From NCBI RefSeq assembly GCF_034140825.1, contig NC_089035.1, positions 35,499,501 to 35,563,500 on the forward strand: a DNA stretch of 64,000 bases. The letters are read 5' to 3'. The DNA comes from Oryza sativa Japonica Group (Eukaryota > Streptophyta > Magnoliopsida > Poales > Poaceae). The notes beneath the pieces were generated by a model. That model saw only the letters and a list, made by a program, of their open reading frames with translations. It was not told the DNA's origin and did no database searches. Every line of letters begins with the position of its first letter. The first letter of the stretch is position 1. The position numbers and the translations under genes are program-made. Below are positions 52,022-64,000 of this stretch, one piece after another.

Positions 52022-53273
52022 ATGGAGAGCGAGCAGGTGAAGAGGCGGTTCGGGCGGTGCCCCTACTGCCGCGCCATGATCTACCAGGACCCCAACGCCA
52101 TCATCTACTACTGCAGCAAGTGCCGCACGCCCATCCGAGGTACGCACGCACGCCGCACGATTCTTCCCGGCGCCGTCGGCCATTGCCGGCGCGGGTGTGT
52201 TCCTGAGTACCTGACGAGGTGTTCGATCGTTGGCTTGAGCAGGCAAGAACCCGGAGCCGACGGACGACGCCGAGTACGCGCTCTCCCAGCTCGAGATCCT
52301 CTCCGCCGACACCGCCTCCGTGTTCTCCGACGACCCGGACACGCTGAGCCGCACGTCCTCCGTCGCATACGGCGGCGGCGAGCAGCCTCCGGTGCGGACC
52401 AGCTCGGCTCCCTACGCAGCATTTGATCGGGGCAGCGTTAGGGCTGGTTCAAGAAGCGGCGAGCAATCGGGGGAAGAGAGAGGTGGCTCGCCGATGCACA
52501 GCCGCGTCAGCGAACTCCGGCCGACGTCGCGGAGAACCAGGCGGCCGATGAGCGGCGACATGGGTGCGTTCAGGGACGATGGATCGAGCTATGGTTCGGA
52601 CAACGACGTCCCGACGTCTGCCGCCGCGAGCTACCGCCGCCGGGCGTCGCCGCTGACCTCCCAGGAACTGGAGGCGTCGTCGTCGTCGATGGGGTCGTCG
52701 GGATACCAACCGTCCGGCGTGTCGTCGTCGTCGATGGGGTCGTCGTCGGTGTACGAACCGTCCGGCGCGGCGAGGTCGCCGCTGACGGACCCGGCGTTCC
52801 AGAGGGACCTGCTGCAGGCGCTGGACAACCTCCGGAGGGTCATCGCCGCCGTCGAGCAGCCGTACGGCGTCGACGCGCACCTGCAACAAGCCGGAATGCC
52901 CCCGAAGAGCGCGTCCTGCAACGACGCCGCCACCGGCGGCAGCGGCGGCGGCGGCGGCGCGTACGCAGCAGCAGTCACGCGGCGCAACTCCCGCCTCATG
53001 CGCCGCCTCGAGTCGCAGCTCGTGCAGGCGCTGCCCAGGGACGGCCTGCGCCGGGACAGGAGCACCTCCTCCTCCTCGTCGGCGTCGAGCAGCCGCCCGG
53101 GCGGCGACCGGGCCAGGGCGGCGGGGCGGAAGCACCACTGCCGCGCTGTGCTGGGCGGCACGCCGTTCGTCGTCTGCGACAAGTGCTCGGAGATACTGCA
53201 GCTGCCGGCCGCCGTGTCGGCGAACAGGGCGGCCAGGCTGGAGTGCGGCGGGGGCGTTGTCCTGGGCGCTTGA
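52022..53273 (+). CDS. EDR4-like zinc-ribbon protein, C-terminally truncated chimera
   Basis: Exons 52022-52139 and 52243-53273 encode 382 residues. The N-terminus has a zinc ribbon (CPYC at 13-16, CSKC at 31-34), as in ENHANCED DISEASE RESISTANCE 4-like proteins, which act in membrane traffic and restrain salicylate-dependent defence. A long disordered Ser/Arg-rich middle follows. The C-terminal DUF3133 zinc ribbon is recognisable (C339, CDKC at 351-354, then CG at 374-375). In the family the last pair reads CGxC followed by more residues. Here sequence from 53248 on (codon 375 to the stop) is the start of duplication unit 2, also found at 23383 with no EDR4 attached. So the last seven or eight residues are foreign, and one zinc ligand is lost. 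Probably a compromised or dominant-acting copy; an intact one is expected past the right edge. Confidence 0.85.
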
Positions 53274-53320
53274 GAGCTGGGTTGGGTTGGGCTGGGCCAT
53301 GCCTTTGCACTCTATTATTA

Positions 53321-53586
53321 CTCCGTCTTTCCTAAATCGATCATCATGTAATAGAATCTAAAATTTCTCAAATTATCGTCATATAATTGCATGGACACAG
53401 ATTTCATCAGAATACAATTAATACAGTATGGGAGAATGTGTGCATGATAGGGTGTAATTGGCATGGGTTTTAATCGATGCATGCATTGTGGGAGAATGTG
53501 TGCATGATGTCTTGATTGATGTGATTTAAATTATATTTGGTCTTAGTTTCTAAACTTATATGATGATCAATGTGGGAAGGAGCGAG
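53321..53586. mobile_element. Stowaway-like MITE, unit 2 copy
   Basis: Same element as at 23456-23721, with the same ends and TA flanks. In this position it lies just after the stop of the truncated EDR4-like gene, so it would fall in that gene's new 3' UTR as well as upstream of UBC-C. Confidence 0.7.
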
Positions 53587-54973
53587 TACATGCCTAAAAT
53601 ACGAGAGCGAAATTGATATAACGGTGGACTTGCATAGACAAATAATTATCTAACAGGCAAGGTAATCTTGATGGTGTGGCCTCATAGAATTTGAGCTTTA
53701 TAACAATGAATGACTGTTAGTGAGTCACAACTTTATAGTAAGAAGGGATTAATAACATCATGAAAATATGAATTAGCTGATTTTTTAATCGCAAACAACG
53801 CACAAAACACCGGGACCCGAAGCGGAAAACGAGCGAGCGAGCGGGGCTCTCCAGTCTCCACCCCGACTCTTTGTGTCCGCTGCGAAAAAAAGGTTAGAAC
53901 ACCACCCCCCCTCCTCTCCCCGATCCCCCTCGCCTCCCCCCTTTCCCCCCCCCCTCTCTTTGCTCCTCTCCGCCGCAGCAATCCGCCCCTCGATTCGACC
54001 AGATCGGCGCGAGTAAGTCCCCGCTACATCCCGATCTGGATCCACCCCCCGACCTCCGCGTGATTTCCCTCTCCGTGGCGGTGTTTTGGTCGGGTACGTA
54101 GATCCGACGCGTGGTGGGGCGGGGGGGGGGTTGTATTGTTTGGGTAAATTCTGGTGCGCGACGGCGGGGGGGAATTCGGCTTGGTTTCTGGCCGAATTTT
54201 GATGCCTGTTTGTTCGATCCATTTGTTGTGCGGTGTCGATCTGTCGTGTGATGTGATTTTTTCCCCCTGGTCGGTGTGTGTCTTAGTTCGAGTTATTCGG
54301 ATGTCGATGGGAGATGCTCATGTTTCACTTGTTTTGTCTGTGCTGACCGATAGATTCGTTAATCGTTGTGATTGATGTCGGATATGTTTGCCTCCATTGT
54401 TGATGTGGTTTAGGCACAGTAGTTGTCCTTTGATTCCTAACAGATCATTTTACGTATTTGGGAGCAATGCGAATTTATCAAGAATTTGATAACCGCGTTA
54501 GTATGTAATCAACGGCTTGTATGCTGGTATGCAGTACTATTTTATGAACTTGTGAAATTATAGTTGCATGTGTTGGTATAGCGGAGTAGATACGTGAGAA
54601 TTTACTACTTTGTCTTACATTAGCTTACGGCATTTATTTTGACTATGGATGTTAGGACCATGGACCCATATAACCTTTGTTTATCTTTCCGGTTTACAAG
54701 AGAAAGGTCAAGTTTGTATGGATATTAGTGGGTCCATAGGTTTGTAATTTTAGGATAATTTACTTTGAATGTGTTGATAGCGAAGTTGCTTATGTGGTGA
54801 GCTTAATGCTTTTGACTTTTGTTAAAAACAAGTCCCACTGCGTTGCTTTATATCTACTTATATCCGATTCCATGTTATGTAAGGATGGATCGAAACATGT
54901 TTAAAACTGTAGAACTAATAATATATATTTCATTCTCTTAAGTATGTTAATGCAATTTAAGCAGGAGCTTATC
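53587..54973 (+). promoter_or_regulatory. UBC-C promoter (119-bp deletion), 5' UTR exon and leader intron
   Basis: The 5' UTR exon ends at 54012 and the leader intron ends at 54964, as in UBC-A. The segment holding the UBC-A TATA-like box is missing: aatcgcaaacaa joins cgcacaaaac near 53797. The nearest upstream AT-rich sequence is gctgattttttaatcg. Transcription may start differently, or may be influenced by the EDR4-like transcript running into it. Confidence 0.6.
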
Positions 54974-56701
<1,728 letters not shown>

Positions 56702-57064
56702 AACCCCAAGTCCTGAATTCGAATCCACTGCTTAAATGCAGACAAATTTGTCCCAAGAAACTGTTTATGGGCCATTATTTTCTCCGATTCCTTGCCAGTC
56801 GTGTTGTGTCAGATCCATCTAGGATCGTGTCTCGTAGCCCCGACATCAACATATGATCATCGTCCGTCGATAATGAGATAACATATGCTTGCCCGTGATA
56901 ATTATGATATGGTGGTGGTGATGTTATTTCTGTCATGCGCACACAATATGGCGCCTAGTGCCTTTTTCTTACCTGGGGTTCCTCGTATTCCAATGGTGGA
57001 GTGGAGGTTGAGTAGCTCATGCGAGGAAGCTGCCTGCACGGAGGAGCTTGTTGATGTAACGTTA

Positions 57065-57853
57065 GGGCATTTACAATGCTCCTAGGTGGCGTTCAGCCTC
57101 AAAGGAAGCAATGCCATTTTCAGTGCCATGTCATCTATGTGTGTAGCCAAGCGAGGACCGAGTGACCAAAGTTGGTCACCCATTCTTGGCTGAAAAGCCT
57201 GTCAAATGCAGAGGAGAGATGAGAGAGAGAGAGCGTGTTGGGAATAAAAATCACAGGAGAGAGAGAGCCGCCGCCGCCCGACGCCGGCGCCGCTCCAAGT
57301 CGTCCGCTCGTCGGCGCCGAGATCCGCCCGGCCGCCTCTCCGCCGGGTGCCACGCCGTGGTGGAAGGCTGCCTCTCCGTCCCGCCGCTCGACCGCCCCCT
57401 GCCTCTCCGCCCGGCGTCGTGGCCCCTCGTGCCGCCGGCGAAGTCGCCGCGGGATCTGCCTCACCGCCCGGGCTGCCCCGCCGGCCGCCGCCACCGCTCG
57501 ACCCCCCCCCCCCCGCCCGCCGCCACCGCTCACGGCGCGGAGGCCGGATCCGAGCGTCGGCGCGCCGGCCGCCTCTCCGCCTGGCCGGCTGTGCTCCGCC
57601 GCCAGCCACCGCCGCTCGACCCCGCCACCGCCGCTCAGAGAGCTCACTAGTACTACTTGTTGAGAGACAGAGTAGTACTACTAAACAGATGAGAGAGATT
57701 GGGAGATTAAAAAAAAGTAAAAAGATGTACCGATGAGACCCACTATTGATACTTGTATTGGTACTTGCACTGTTCAATGTGAAGCTTATGAGGGTTTATT
57801 GTCTACGTAGCATGTGAGGAATGGTAAAATTTGGTGGCGCATTGTGAATAGCC
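57065..57853. mobile_element. Complete PIF/Tourist-like element with GC-rich interior, 789 bp
   Basis: TTA target duplications at 57062-57064 and 57854-57856. The ends gggcatttacaatgc and, reverse complemented, ggctattcacaatgc are inverted repeats. The region after UBC-B shows the empty site with a single TTA (acgattacagag near 49500). The interior at about 57230-57640 is very GC-rich (ccgccg-type) with overlapping long frames on both strands, which may be a captured gene fragment; no domain is recognised. It carries no transposase, so it is non-autonomous. Confidence 0.8.
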
Positions 57854-58334
57854 TTATGAGAGAAACGGGTGTGACTTGATCAAAGGTAATTTCGGTGTCG
57901 CAGCCTCCGCTCGATGTTGTCACGAATGGGCTATTTGGATTGAGGCTAACTTTGCCATAACTATGGTAAGCCACACAAAGTGTGGCCAACAATTTGTTGG
58001 CTACAACTATAGCAAATTTTGGCTAGCAAATAAGAGTATGACGCGTGGGCCAACATGCTAATAAAGTGTGACTTGACTCAACTGCGGCACACAACCAAAC
58101 ACTAGCCTAAAAAATTATTGCACATGGCAAACTGAGACCACCAACCAAACAGCCGGTAGTACACGATCTTTCCGGAAAGCGTGCTCAGTCCTGACTTGGA
58201 CCGCGCTGCTGCCCTTGAGGCCAATTCACCGTTGGCGAAAGTTGCAGCTTTCTGATGACTCTGGTCATTAAGGTACATGTACGCAGGGGAGATAAGTAAC
58301 GATATAAATTTTAAATAGTTTTTACAAACCAGCT
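57854..58334. other. Spacer between the PIF-like element and tRNA-Ile in unit 2
   Basis: Partly homologous to the spacer after UBC-B (gtgtgactt..atcaaaggtaatttcg near 57870; cgtgctcagtcctgac near 58180). The counterpart after UBC-A has been lost, together with its tRNA gene, beside the gypsy array. No gene seen. Confidence 0.6.
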
Positions 58335-58408
58335 GGCCTATTAGCTCAGCTGGTTAGAGCGTCGTGCTAATAACGCGAAGGTCGCAGGTTCGAGACCTGC
58401 ATGGGCCA
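58335..58408 (+). tRNA. tRNA-Ile (anticodon AAU), unit 2
   Basis: All 74 bases are identical to 50070-50143, with the same stems and anticodon loop ctaataa. A T-run follows within a few bases (58411-58414, then tttt at 58417). It stands after a type-1 UBC gene, whereas the other stands after a type-2 UBC gene. That indicates the tRNA travelled with the original UBC duplication. Confidence 0.97.
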
Positions 58409-58440
58409 CCTTTTATTTTTCGGTGCTTTTTTTTTTTGGC

Positions 58441-59365
58441 TACGGTTTTGTTAAAATACTGTCGCCACATTTTTTTGCTTGCTTACATTCGATTTCTATA
58501 TCATTTTATCTCCTTTTAGATTCATGCTGTGCAAATTTTTTTATTTTTCAGTGCTTTTTTTTCTACGGTTTTGCTAAAATACTGTCGCCACATTTTTGGC
58601 TTGCTTATAGTCGATTTCTATATCATTTTATCTTCACTTAGATTCATGCTGTGGCAAATATTTTTTGGTGCTTTTTTTTTTGCTACGGTTTTGCTAAAAT
58701 ACTGTCGCCACATTTTTGGCTTGCTTACAGTCGATTTTGTCAGGGTTACGGATAAGGTATACCCTCTATTCTTAAATGTACGTAGTATACTAATGCGGTA
58801 TACCCGCGCATATACGGATAGTTTCCGTATACATTAAGGAAATCTATCACGTGATAGGGATGGTGTCTACGGATGGAAGGAGTTCTACTCGGACAAAGAC
58901 TGGGTCTTTACCATATCGTGAGGGGTCCGATATCTCCGAGTCCAACTTGGAGATCAACTGACCCGCGGTATATAAGGGACCCCCTGGGCAGGACCTAAGA
59001 CATCGAATATCACTGCCAACACAACCACCACAGCCTACGGAGTCTGAGCGTGTAGGAGCCAGGTTGCTGTGAGATCTAGTCGGACCAACTCGACTACGGT
59101 CTCCTCGGTATCAACGAGTTCTGTTATTCCCTGTGTAATCTATGGTTTCCATCATATAATCTCATATCAACTGGATTAGGGCTATTACCTACCAAGGGGC
59201 CTGAACTAGTATAATCCTTATCTTTTATTTGCTTGATGTCGTACTACGTAGATCCTCGTACCAACGGACCCCAATAACCTCTATATCCGGTCTACGAGTA
59301 TCCACCGTCGACATATTTCTATATCATTTTATCTCCTCTTAGATTCGTGTTGTGGCAAATTACAG
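58441..59365. repeat. ~120-bp tandem repeat, three units, the third split by a solo LTR
   Basis: Units start with tacggttttg at 58441, 58564 and 58684 (periods 123 and 120) and share ctgtcgccacattttt and tatatcattttatct. The third unit resumes after the solo LTR at about 59314. T-runs separate the units. No coding capacity. Confidence 0.8.
58738..59313. mobile_element. Solo LTR, 576 bp
   Basis: Fossil. Starts tgtcagggttacgg and ends ccgtcgaca, the TG...CA form of an LTR. The flanking five bases are gattt and tattt, a near match. There is no internal region, so it is the remnant of LTR-LTR recombination. A TATA-like tatataagg at about 58971 fits an LTR promoter. Superfamily is not determined. 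Confidence 0.7.
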
Positions 59366-60476
59366 GATATAAACCAAACAATGATGCAAGACGTTAGCAG
59401 CTAAAAAATATGGTGACAAATTTTTAGGTAAAAATATGTCAAATGTAATTAGTAGTACAAATTAATAGTAGTTACACTCCATTTACACACCACTTACATA
59501 TAATTATGTAATTTTGGGTCTTGCATATGTAATTTTAGGATTTATATATGTAATTTTGAGACTTATATTGTAAATACACTATGTAATTTTTAGGGATTTA
59601 CAGTATAAATATATGCCGACTACTTTTCGATGAAAAATATGGTGCCATAAATATAGCTACTCCTAGCATATTCCTTGATCTTTTTTTCCCTCTCTTTTTA
59701 GCTATGTTATATTCTGCGTTTTAGATATGCTATTTATTATCCTTTTTTATTTTCAGCTATTCCTTTATCTTTTTTCACTCACTTTTTAGCTATGTTATAT
59801 TCTTTGTTTTGGATATGCTATTTATTATCACTGCTTTTATTTTCAGCTATGCTATTATTCATTTCCATTCTCTCTCTCTTGAGCTATTTTATTTGTTATT
59901 TATTTATTTATTTATTTATTAGCTATGCTATTGTTCCTTTGTTTTGTTCCCCTATCTCTTTTTAGATATGTTATTATTCCTTTTAGATATGATATTTGTT
60001 ATCCATTTTTATTTATTTTTATTTTTGAGCTATGCTATTATTCATTTATTTTTTTATGGTATTATCATAAAATAGCAATGATATATTTTTTTAATGATGA
60101 ATAATAAATCGTCCTAATTTCATTTGGAGTAGGTTACATATTTGACCATGTATATTACCAATGTTTTACTTTCAACTAGATTATAGCTAATTTTTTTACT
60201 TTGGACTTGATATTCTTAGCTATACAGTGGGACACCTTCTCTATCACATGTATGGTGGCTATTCCTGACGAGCATTGAGCCATGGACAACTCTCTAGACC
60301 AATAGTCAGTAGACACCGCGCGACACGTCATTGTCGATGGCTTGGCCCAGGTGCACAGCACCTATAGTCCATTGTCATTGTCCCTAAGGAATAATCACCG
60401 ATGTATCACGAATTCACGATAACGCATGAATGAACTCGAAATACGTGTACTATATGATACGAAGGATTGGTACGGT
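59314..60476. other. AT-rich spacer before the B/D block in unit 2
   Basis: It contains short direct repeats of tatgtaattttgg/agg-type around 59502-59570, imperfect ~100-base repeats with agctatgttatattct at about 59700 and 59788, and a TTTA microsatellite near 59897-59920. From 59795 on it matches 41979 onward. No gene seen. Confidence 0.6.
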
Positions 60477-60744
60477 CACTGGTAGAGAAACCATCTTTTT
60501 CGGTCGACCCAAATCCACAATAGTTCCGGTTCCATTAAAAACCGGGAGGAAAAAGGTTAATAAGAGGAAGATCTTTAGTCCCTGTTGTTGTTACCAACCG
60601 AGACTAAAGATCGATTTTTAGTCCCGGTTATTTGAATCGGGACTAAAGATAGCGATCTTTAGTCCCGGATTCGTAGTCCCGGTTAGAAAACCGGGACTAC
60701 AAGGGGGTTACGAACCGGGACTAAAAAGCACTTCTCCACCAGTG
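60477..60744. mobile_element. Non-autonomous CACTA element, unit 2 copy
   Basis: Same as 42633-42900, offset 17844, with the same ggt flanks. Confidence 0.8.
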
Positions 60745-60923
60745 GGTGTTATAGCTAAAGGAGCCAAGTGGCCAGCATGACTCTAAGTGGGGCCAACATG
60801 TGGAGCTCGAGCTAGAAGATGCATCGAAGAGGATAATTAAACTTAAGCTCAGACTCGCTAGATAGCGTGGACCTAAGCTCAAACTCGAGCGCAAACATGA
60901 CATCTACCGAGGTAGAGCCCTAA

Positions 60924-61159
60924 GAGCAGTTACAATAGTAGACTATTAGCTAGCTACAAACATATTTTAATGAGATAAAAGATGATAGAGAAGAGCAGCA
61001 GTCTACAGATCTGTAGCCAGCTGCAGCACAGACTCCAAGATGCAATGTGTGTATGACAGTGTGACCATATACTAATAGTATAGTAAACAACTATTGTATG
61101 AATTGATTGACTATAGATAAATTGGAGCTATTAGTTGGCTATACTATTAACCTTGCTCT
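60924..61159. mobile_element. MITE, possibly Mutator-like, unit 2 copy
   Basis: Same as 43080-43315, offset 17844. Confidence 0.5.
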
Positions 61160-61644
61160 AACACGAGCATAGTGTCGACGGAGATAAAGCTTGAGCGCTA
61201 ATGGTGAGCATGATGGTGTGGGTGAAGATCGGAAAAGCAAAAGCTTTTTGGAGGGAAAAGAGGAGCTTGAGCTCACGTATGTACTACCTAACGAGAATAC
61301 TGTGGTGAGTTGCTAGAGACAAATAGGAAAAATATGATTGGTCTAAATTACATGTGTTTATGTTATTACCTAACCCAAAGTAAAAAAATATTGGCGAGAT
61401 GATGGTCCAAAGTTAAACTTATTACAACCCCAGTTGTAAGACAATGTGATTTTGGAGTTTATTTTGTGGTGTTTTTTTCATCATACTTCATTTATATTAT
61501 TTGCTTTTGAATCGTCAAAATATGCGTATAAAAGTTTCACCAATACTTATTATTTCTTTTAATAAATCGTACGAATAAGTACAAGCGGAGCGATAGAAGT
61601 ATCTTCTACACCTGCTTTAACATTTTCCACTACCATATCCTAAA

Positions 61645-63059
61645 GGGAAATTTTGCTATAAGATACTGCTATTGTGTGTTTTTAGCCTTAGGACACCGCT
61701 GAGGAAAACATTTTATAATCGTGGTATTTTGCCAGTAGACACCACACCGACTAAAATAATAATTTCCGGTTAAAGAGGAGAGAGAAATCGCGTGAAATGT
61801 CAAAAAATACCCTTGGGCCCACATACCAGCTCTCCTATCTTTTTTTTTAGAATTACATAGTACAACGCAGACACTCACAACACACGCACACTCACCCCTA
61901 TGAAAGCACGCACGCAAACAAGCAGACACTCACAACACACGCACACTCACCCCTATGAGCATCTTCAAAGACTGGGCCAGGCAGATCCCCTATGAACGCA
62001 CGCACGCAAACACTATCCCTATGAGCATATTTGAAGACTGGGTCGGGCAAATCCCCTATGAACGCTCTCACGCAAACACTATCCCTATGAGCATATTCGA
62101 AGACTGGGTCGGGCAAATCCCCTATGAACGCACGCACGCAAAAACTACCCCTATGAGCATCTTCGAAAACTAGGCCGGGCAAATCATGGAGATTGAAGAA
62201 GTCGTCACAGGCGCATCGCTGTCGACGGGTATGTCGCCTACCACTGAAAGCACAATGCCGTTAAATCATAGAAAATTCGCTCCTATGGGAAGTTGAACTT
62301 AGGACCTAAGGTGCTACTGAGGCTATAGGCTCTTTCGCTCTCCTATCTTGTATATGTGGGGTCTACATGGCTGTGACTCGGGCGAGCGGCGGCGGCCAGT
62401 GGTCGAGCGGTGAGGTCGGGCGGCCACGGCGGACAAGATGCGGCCAATGCCTACGGTGGCGCGACCCTACAGAGGAGCAGCCTGTGGTGGCACGACATGG
62501 AGGAGGAGGTGGCCCTTCCGGAGGCTGGGCGAAGCAGCGGCTTGGCACAGTGTGACGACGTTGCCCCGCGAGCGGATTGGCAACGCTGCAGCCGGCCAGA
62601 TCCGCGGCGAGGCGGCCGGCCGGTGCCGGCGTGCGGTCGCAGGCGTGGTTGGCTTGCGGCGAGCGGCAACGACGCTGAAAATATCGCCATCCACTCCCCT
62701 TCCCTTTTTCATTTTTATTTCGTTTTCTTTTCTTCGGTTTCTTCTTTCTTTTCATTTACCTTTCGTGCTGCTGCCATATGGACCCTACATATATAAGATA
62801 GGAGAGCTGACATGTAGGCCCAAGAGCATTTTTGATATTTGATTTCTCTCTCCTCTTCAACCGGAAATTGATATTTTAGTCGGTATGGTGTCCACTGGCA
62901 AAATACCACGATTATAGATTGTTTTCCTCAAAAAGTTTGTTTTTGCGGTGCCTTAGAGCTAAAACCACATAATAACAATGCCATGTAGTTTTACTGCTAA
63001 TATATTGACGTGTAATCCTTTTGCGCGTTTGAAAAAAAAATCTTGTAGCAAAATTTTCC
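61645..63059. mobile_element. Mutator-like element in the UBC-D promoter
   Basis: Same element as 43801-45215 at the same position relative to the UBC gene. It was therefore in place before the 30 kb duplication. It includes the SINE (61842-62336, minus strand) and its 66-bp tandem repeat. Confidence 0.85.
61842..62336 (-). mobile_element. SINE nested in the UBC-D promoter Mutator-like element
   Basis: Copy of the SINE at 43998-44492, offset 17844, with the same 13-base flanking duplication and T-run at the left. Confidence 0.65.
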
Positions 63060-64000
63060 ATTCCTAAACGGATCACATGTATTCGACCCGTTTTGACGCC
63101 CCCGCTTGCGCACAAAAACAAGCCGGACCCGGAGCGGAAACCGAGCGAGGGCTCTCTCCGTCCAGTCTCCCACCCCCGACCTCTCGTGTCCGCTGCGAAG
63201 AAAAGGTTGAGCACACACCTCACCTCACCTCCTCCCCCGATCCCCCTCGCCTCCTTCCCCTTTCCCCCCTCACCTCTCTGCTCTTCTCCGCCGCACCAAT
63301 CCGCCCCCTCGCGATTCGACCAGATCGGCGCGAGTAAGTCCCCGCTCCATCCCGATCTGGATCCGCCGCCCCCCCCCCCCCCCGACCTCTGCGTGGTTTT
63401 CCCCCAGAATCGAATCCCTCTCCGTGGCCCGTGTTTTGGTTGGGGTAGATCCGACGGTTCTCACTGCGGCGGATTTTTTGCCTTTTGTTTTGTTTTTGGT
63501 CGAATTTTTGGTGCCTGTTTGTTCGATCCATTTGTTCGGCAGTGTCGATCTGTCACGTGGTGTGAACTTTTACCGGATTGTTGCGCGACCTAGTTGGAGC
63601 TGTTCGTATTCGGATGTAGTTGGGGTATGCTATTTGTTTCACTTATTTTGTATGCGTTGAACAATGGATTCGTTGAGACGTTGTGATTGATTGATTGATC
63701 TCGGATATGCCTCAGTTTTGTTGATGTGGTTTAGCCGTAGTAGCACCTTATCTGATTCCTGGCAGATCATGTCACGCGTTTGGGGGTAATGCAAATTTAT
63801 GAAGAATTTGATAACCGTAGTTTTGTTGATGTGGTTTAGCCGTAGTTGCACCTTATCTGATTCCTAGTATATCATGTCACGCGTTTGGGGGTAATGCAAA
63901 TTTTTGAAGAATTTGATAACCGTGTTAATATGTGATCAACGACTTGTTTGCTGGTATAGTGGTATGCGTTATTTTGTGACCTTATGAAATAGTTGCATGT
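63060..64000 (+). promoter_or_regulatory. UBC-D 5' UTR exon and partial leader intron (gene cut by window end)
   Basis: Matches the UBC-B leader base for base, apart from one C in a poly-C run (15 against 14). The 5' UTR exon ends at 63333 before gtaagt. The window stops inside the leader intron, so the coding start (expected near 64415) and all coding exons lie outside. It is the type-2 E2 gene of unit 2. Confidence 0.8.

Noticed and set aside
52449-53300. 283-codon minus-strand frame over the EDR4-like gene
   Set aside because: It is the antisense shadow of a GC-rich exon whose plus-strand product has two recognisable zinc ribbons.

Overview
The window looks like a chromosome arm of rice or a close Oryza relative. 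It has grass-type intron/exon genes with GC-rich 5' leaders, Stowaway and other MITEs, Mutator-like elements with GC-rich interiors, and a Ty3/gypsy chromovirus with ~3 kb LTRs. The assignment rests on recognised gene and repeat families, not on a search.

Left third (1-23.4 kb), single-copy: a possible last exon of an upstream gene (403-470); a 637-residue LRR receptor-like pseudokinase on + (6698-8959); and two head-to-tail plant synaptotagmin genes on - (SYT-A 9845-14497, 520 aa; SYT-B 15621-20144, 538 aa). Both SYT genes have the same 12-exon layout, including a shared GC-AG intron. MITEs lie between and inside these genes.

Right two thirds (23.4-64 kb), a nested tandem duplication. An old duplication made two UBC8/10-type E2 ubiquitin-conjugating enzyme genes (UBC1, UBC2), each apparently followed by a tRNA-Ile(AAU). 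A recent duplication then doubled the block UBC1-UBC2-tRNA-EDR4-like. Unit 1 spans 23383-53247 and holds UBC-A (type 1), UBC-B (type 2), a tRNA-Ile and an EDR4-like gene. Unit 2 starts at 53248 and holds UBC-C (type 1), a tRNA-Ile and the 5' part of UBC-D (type 2), cut by the window edge. The unit junction falls inside the last codons of the EDR4-like gene, truncating its C-terminal zinc ribbon. An intact copy is predicted about 6 kb beyond the right edge.

In unit 1 a gypsy array (LTR-internal-LTR-partial internal, 27924-41978) entered a non-autonomous element downstream of UBC-A. Unit 2 keeps the empty site. The array's right end is fused at a 4-base microhomology to sequence that, in unit 2, lies 2.1 kb further on. 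The A and C copies differ by roughly 1%, but the B and D segments are almost identical. This suggests template switching between two haplotypes, or an assembly artefact that must be excluded.

The three complete UBC genes encode the same 148-residue protein but have three different promoter regions: A has a TATA-like box, C has lost ~119 bp including it, and B/D carry a 1.4 kb Mutator-like element (with a SINE inside it) at the homologous place. Paralogous empty sites date four insertions directly.
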